The notes under the pieces: model-generated | Databases searched by the model: none | What the model was told of the DNA's origin: nothing | The model's input: the letters and a program-made list of their open reading frames with translations, nothing else | Assembly (NCBI GenBank): GCA_902517365.1 | Contig: CABYCA010000022.1 | Coordinates: 1 to 10,528 of the forward strand | Length of the DNA stretch: 10,528 nt | DNA from: an uncultured Bacteroidota bacterium | GTDB taxonomy: Bacteria; Bacteroidota; Bacteroidia; Flavobacteriales; Flavobacteriaceae | Direction of reading: 5' to 3' | Made by a program: the position numbers and the translations under genes | Part shown: positions 7,652 through 10,528 of the stretch, one piece after another | How the letters are laid out: each line of letters begins with the position of its first letter | Numbering within the stretch: the first letter of the stretch is position 1

Positions 7652-9130
7652 ATGGGAAAGAAAATAACTCCTAGAAAAAAAGACTATTCAAAATGGTACA
7701 ATGATATTGTTGATATTGCTGACCTAGCAGAATCTTCTGATGTTAGAGGTTGTATGGTTATTAAACCTTATGGTTTTGCAATTTGGGAATTAATGAAAGC
7801 TCAACTTGATAAAATGTTTAAAGAGACTGGTCATGAAAATGCTTACTTTCCATTATTTGTTCCTAAATCATTATTTGAAGCTGAAGAAAAAAATGCTGAA
7901 GGTTTTGCAAAAGAGTGTGCAGTGGTAACTCATTACAGATTAAAAAATGATCCTGATAAGAAAGGCAAGTTATTAGTTGACCCTGATTCTAAGCTCGAAG
8001 AGGAGCTAATTGTTAGACCAACAAGTGAAGCAATAATTTGGAAGACATATAAAAATTGGATTCAATCATACAGAGACCTACCTATATTAATTAATCAATG
8101 GGCTAATGTGGTAAGGTGGGAGATGAGGACAAGACTTTTCTTAAGAACTTCAGAGTTTTTATGGCAAGAGGGCCATACTGCTCATTCAAACGAGCAAGAG
8201 GCTTTAGATGAAACCGAATTAATCAACAATATCTATTCTGAATTTGCTGAAAACTTTATGGCTATGCCAGTTATTAAAGGATCTAAATCGGAATCTGAGA
8301 GATTTGCTGGAGCTGAGAAAACCCTTTGTATTGAAGCATTAATGCAAGATGGAAAAGCACTTCAGGCTGGAACATCTCATTTTTTAGGTCAAAATTTTGC
8401 TAAAGCATTTGATGTAAAATATGCTGATAAGGATGGAAAATTACAATATGTTTGGGCAACTTCTTGGGGTGTTTCAACGAGACTTATGGGAGCTCTAATT
8501 ATGTCACATAGTGATGATAATGGCCTAGTTCTACCTCCACTTCTTGCACCAATTCAAATAGTGATTATTCCATTAATTAAAAATGAAGAAAGCTCAGAAA
8601 AAATCTTAAACAAGACAAAACATTTATATAATTTATTAAAAGAAAAAGGTATTAGAGTAAAAATTGATGACAGAGAGAATATGAGTCTTGGTTTTAAACT
8701 AAATGATTCAGAGGTTAAAGGTATTCCAATGAGAATTGTTATTGGCAAAAAAGAAGTTGATGAGGATGAGTTTGATATTTTTTATAGATATAACCTAAAA
8801 AAAGTCTCTACTAAATTTTCAGATCTAACCTCTTTAATTGAATCGTCAATTAATGGAATCCAAGAAGAGATGATTTTGAAATCTAAAGAAAGGTTAAAAA
8901 AACATACTTATGAGGTAAGTTCATATGATGAGTTTAAAGAATTGATTTCCTCACAAAGTGGATTTGTAATTGCAGGATGGGATGGAACTAACGAAACTGA
9001 AGAAGCTATTAAAGCAGAGACAAAAGCCACTATAAGATGTATCCCTGAAGACATTGATAATAAAGGTGTTACATGTATTTATTCTGGTAAGCCAGCGCTG
9101 TACAAAGTAATATTCTCAAAATCCTATTGA
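7652..9130 (+). CDS. proS: Prolyl-tRNA synthetase, archaeal/eukaryotic type
   Basis: Class II synthetase that charges tRNA-Pro. The 492-residue product is of the short type lacking the inserted editing domain of the E. coli-type enzyme. Motif 1 surrounds [12 protein letters not shown] (60-71), RPTSE is at 122-126, motif 2 is [20 protein letters not shown] (155-174), and motif 3 is [20 protein letters not shown] (271-290). The anticodon-binding domain follows (about 300-400), then the C-terminal domain ending in the typical terminal Tyr. The four-cysteine zinc site of archaeal relatives is reduced to Cys463 and Cys475: GWDG and CIYSG stand where Cys would be expected, so zinc binding is doubtful. 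This enzyme type is normal for Bacteroidota. It is divergent from the lipoprotein gene, with no Shine-Dalgarno site before the ATG. Confidence 0.97.
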   Translation: MGKKITPRKKDYSKWYNDIVDIADLAESSDVRGCMVIKPYGFAIWELMKAQLDKMFKETGHENAYFPLFVPKSLFEAEEKNAEGFAKECAVVTHYRLKNDPDKKGKLLVDPDSKLEEELIVRPTSEAIIWKTYKNWIQSYRDLPILINQWANVVRWEMRTRLFLRTSEFLWQEGHTAHSNEQEALDETELINNIYSEFAENFMAMPVIKGSKSESERFAGAEKTLCIEALMQDGKALQAGTSHFLGQNFAKAFDVKYADKDGKLQYVWATSWGVSTRLMGALIMSHSDDNGLVLPPLLAPIQIVIIPLIKNEESSEKILNKTKHLYNLLKEKGIRVKIDDRENMSLGFKLNDSEVKGIPMRIVIGKKEVDEDEFDIFYRYNLKKVSTKFSDLTSLIESSINGIQEEMILKSKERLKKHTYEVSSYDEFKELISSQSGFVIAGWDGTNETEEAIKAETKATIRCIPEDIDNKGVTCIYSGKPALYKVIFSKSY

Positions 9131-9155
9131 AATATTAAAATTTAAATTAAATTTG
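9127..9155 (+). promoter_or_regulatory. Promoter of tRNA-Glu and rpsT
   Basis: TTG (9127-9129), an 18-nt spacer and TAAATTTG (9148-9155) form a full Bacteroidota primary promoter (TTG-N17-23-TAnnTTTG). The -33 TTG overlaps the proS stop codon TGA. Transcription should begin only a few bases before the tRNA at 9166. With no other box before rpsT, this promoter most likely serves both genes. Confidence 0.75.
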
Positions 9156-9165
9156 CACCCTGATT

Positions 9166-9237
9166 GGCCCGTTCGTCTATCGGTTAGGACCTCAGGTTTT
9201 CATCCTGGAAAGAGGGGTTCGATTCCCCTACGGGCTA
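9166..9237 (+). tRNA. tRNA-Glu (anticodon TTC)
   Basis: A complete 72-nt cloverleaf. The acceptor stem pairs GGCCCGT (9166-9172) with ACGGGCT (9230-9236), with one G-U pair at the first position, and the discriminator is A9237. The D stem is GTCT/GGAC with loop ATCGGTTA. The anticodon stem TCAGG/CCTGG (9192-9196/9204-9208) has a terminal U-G pair, and its loop TTTTCAT places TTC at 9199-9201. The T stem AGGGG/CCCCT (9213-9217/9225-9229) has loop TTCGATT. The 3' CCA is not encoded (CAA follows). Besides decoding Glu codons, tRNA-Glu feeds tetrapyrrole synthesis in many bacteria. Confidence 0.97.
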
Positions 9238-9250
9238 CAAAATATAAATT

Positions 9251-9493
9251 ATGGCAAATCATAAATCTGCTTTAAAAAGAATTCGTTCTAATGAAACTAA
9301 AAAGTCTTTGAATAAACTTCAACACAAGACTACAAGAAATGCTATCAAAAAATTAAAAGATGCTAAAACTAAAAAAGAAGCTAGTAAGCTTTATCCTGGT
9401 GTAGTCTCTTTAATTGACAAATTAGCTAAGAAAAACGTGATTCATAAGAATAAGGCTTCAAATCTTAAATCTAAATTGAGTAAGCTTAAGTAA
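9251..9493 (+). CDS. rpsT: Small ribosomal subunit protein S20
   Basis: Binds 16S rRNA in the small subunit and aids its assembly. The 80-residue product is strongly basic (Lys/Arg-rich), has the typical S20 opening MANHKSALKRIRSNE, and is predicted to be a helical bundle; the length is usual for the family. It starts 13 nt after the tRNA-Glu 3' end with no promoter of its own visible. It is therefore probably made from a joint tRNA-mRNA transcript whose processing would leave an mRNA with a very short A-rich leader (CAAAATATAAATT) and no Shine-Dalgarno site. Its TAA abuts the stop codon of the convergent rho. Confidence 0.97.
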   Translation: MANHKSALKRIRSNETKKSLNKLQHKTTRNAIKKLKDAKTKKEASKLYPGVVSLIDKLAKKNVIHKNKASNLKSKLSKLK

Positions 9494-10528
9494 TTAAGAG
9501 TTCATTGAAATAAGAAACTCTTCATTATTCTTGGTTTTTCTAAACCTGTCGTTTATAAATTCCATAGCCTCTACTGGATTCATATCTGCCAAGTATTTCC
9601 TCATAATCCACATTCTCTGAATAGTATTTTCATCGAGAAGTAAATCATCTCTCCTGGTACTTGAAGAGACCAAATCTATCGCAGGGAAGATACGCCTATT
9701 AGAAATTCTTCTATCTAATTGTAGTTCCATATTACCAGTACCTTTAAATTCTTCAAAGATTACCTCATCCATTTTTGATCCAGTTTCAGTAAGAGCAGTA
9801 GATATAATTGAGAGTGAACCTCCATTTTCTATATTTCTTGCAGCTCCAAAGAATCGTTTTGGTTTGTGTAATGCATTTGCATCAACACCACCACTTAGAA
9901 TTTTACCTGATGCAGGTTGCACCGTATTATAAGCTCGGGCAAGCCTTGTTATTGAATCAAGAAGGATCACAACATCATGCCCGCATTCTACTAATCTTTT
10001 GGCTTTTTCAAGAACAATATTAGCAACTTTTACATGTCTGTCAGCTGGTTCATCGAATGTTGAGGCTACAACTTCACCTTTTACATTCCTTTGCATATCC
10101 GTAACTTCTTCTGGCCTTTCATCAATTAATAAAATAATTTGAAATACCTCCGGATGATTAGCTGCAATTGCATTTGCAACATCTTTTAGAAGCATTGTTT
10201 TTTCCTGTTTTTGGTTGTGACACTATCATTCCTCTTTGTCCTTTTCCTATAGGTGAAAAAAGGTCAATAATCCTAGTAGAAATCGTACTTTCTTTTGAGG
10301 AAATATTAAATTTTTCTTCAGGGAATAATGGTGTTAAGTGCTCAAACGACACTCTATCTCGGACAACTTCAGGGTTGAGTCCGTTTATTTTATTAACCTT
10401 AATTAAAGGGAAATACTTTTCTCCATCTTTTGGAGGTCTAACTGTTCCGTGCACTGTATCTCCTGTTTTAAGTCCAAATAATTTTATTTGAGATTGAGAT
10501 ACGTATATATCGTCTGGAGATGATAAGT
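9494..10528 (-). CDS. rho: Transcription termination factor Rho, 5' truncated by window edge and frame-disrupted in the P-loop
   Basis: Hexameric RNA-dependent ATPase that ends transcription. The gene runs off the right edge. The first frame (10526 to about 10204) encodes the RNA-binding OB domain ([20 protein letters not shown], then [16 protein letters not shown]) up to the Walker A motif VSQPKTGK. There the frame breaks. In-frame reading continues as [10 protein letters not shown] and reaches a stop at 10160-10158. The second frame resumes exactly with (T)[16 protein letters not shown] and runs intact to 9494. It contains [12 protein letters not shown], Walker [16 protein letters not shown], the Q-loop region [20 protein letters not shown] and the R-loop [14 protein letters not shown]. 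Removing one A from the six-A run (10203-10198) restores GGA AAA ACA ATG, i.e. GKTM. Everything else is well conserved, so a sequencing or assembly error is likeliest; a recent mutation or recoding are alternatives. The GTG at 10454 is internal. Confidence 0.93.
9496..9522 (+). terminator. Candidate hairpin after rpsT
   Basis: AAGAGTT (9496-9502) pairs perfectly with AACTCTT (9516-9522) around a 13-nt loop, starting 3 nt after the rpsT stop and lying within the 3' end of rho. No immediate T run follows (only CATTATTCTTGGTTTTTC), so this is at best a weak terminator or a 3'-end stabilising structure. A smaller CTTAA-GTAA-TTAAG hairpin (9485-9498) spans both stop codons and overlaps it. Confidence 0.25.

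Noticed and set aside
10194..10206. Classic -1 slippery heptamer A AAA AAC in the correct phase at the rho break
   Set aside because: A -1 shift there leads to CAA TGC TTC TAA, a quick stop. The frame that restores Rho is +1 (or -2), so programmed -1 frameshifting does not explain the gene.
10168..10491. Open frame of 107 codons on the plus strand opposite rho
   Set aside because: It lies antisense to conserved Rho coding sequence and its translation resembles nothing recognisable; it is a shadow frame. The same holds for 9808-10023.

Overview
The window looks like chromosomal core DNA from an AT-rich bacterium of the Bacteroidota, most likely a marine-type flavobacterium. The basis is threefold: the gene set (fused SecDF, archaeal/eukaryotic-type ProRS, a FadL/OmpP1-like barrel beside a lipoprotein), two promoters with the Bacteroidota -7 box TAnnTTTG, and starts preceded by A-rich leaders rather than Shine-Dalgarno sites. 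The taxon is inferred from these traits and not from any search.

Layout. Positions 1-1673 (+) hold the 3' part of secDF. It converges on a tightly packed minus-strand set that is transcribed in the order folE (4874-4191), cysS (4191-2755), yidD (2768-2538), lgt (2518-1670). The genes overlap by 1 and 14 bp, and one promoter is visible in front of folE. Upstream on the same strand is a two-gene unit, a signal-peptide lipoprotein of unknown function (7541-6423) followed immediately by a FadL/OmpP1-like outer-membrane barrel (6422-4926). It is preceded by a sequence resembling a sigma-54 promoter. A 110-bp divergent spacer separates this unit from proS (7652-9130, +). After proS come tRNA-Glu(TTC) with its own promoter and then rpsT only 13 nt later. 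The window closes with rho on the minus strand (9494 to beyond 10528), whose stop codon abuts the rpsT stop.

How the genes fit together. SecDF and YidD assist protein export and membrane insertion, and Lgt lipidates exported lipoproteins such as the one encoded here. CysS, ProS, tRNA-Glu, S20 and Rho are housekeeping functions for translation and transcription, and FolE opens pterin/folate synthesis. There is no gene-free stretch above 300 bases, no mobile element and no CRISPR array, and I see no convincing new defence or mobile system.

The most striking anomaly is a single-base frame disruption in the Walker A motif of rho, in a run of six A (minus strand). Secondary points are the sigma-54-like site, the aromatic-rich lipoprotein, the tRNA-rpsT linkage, and the convergent gene ends that share or abut stop codons.
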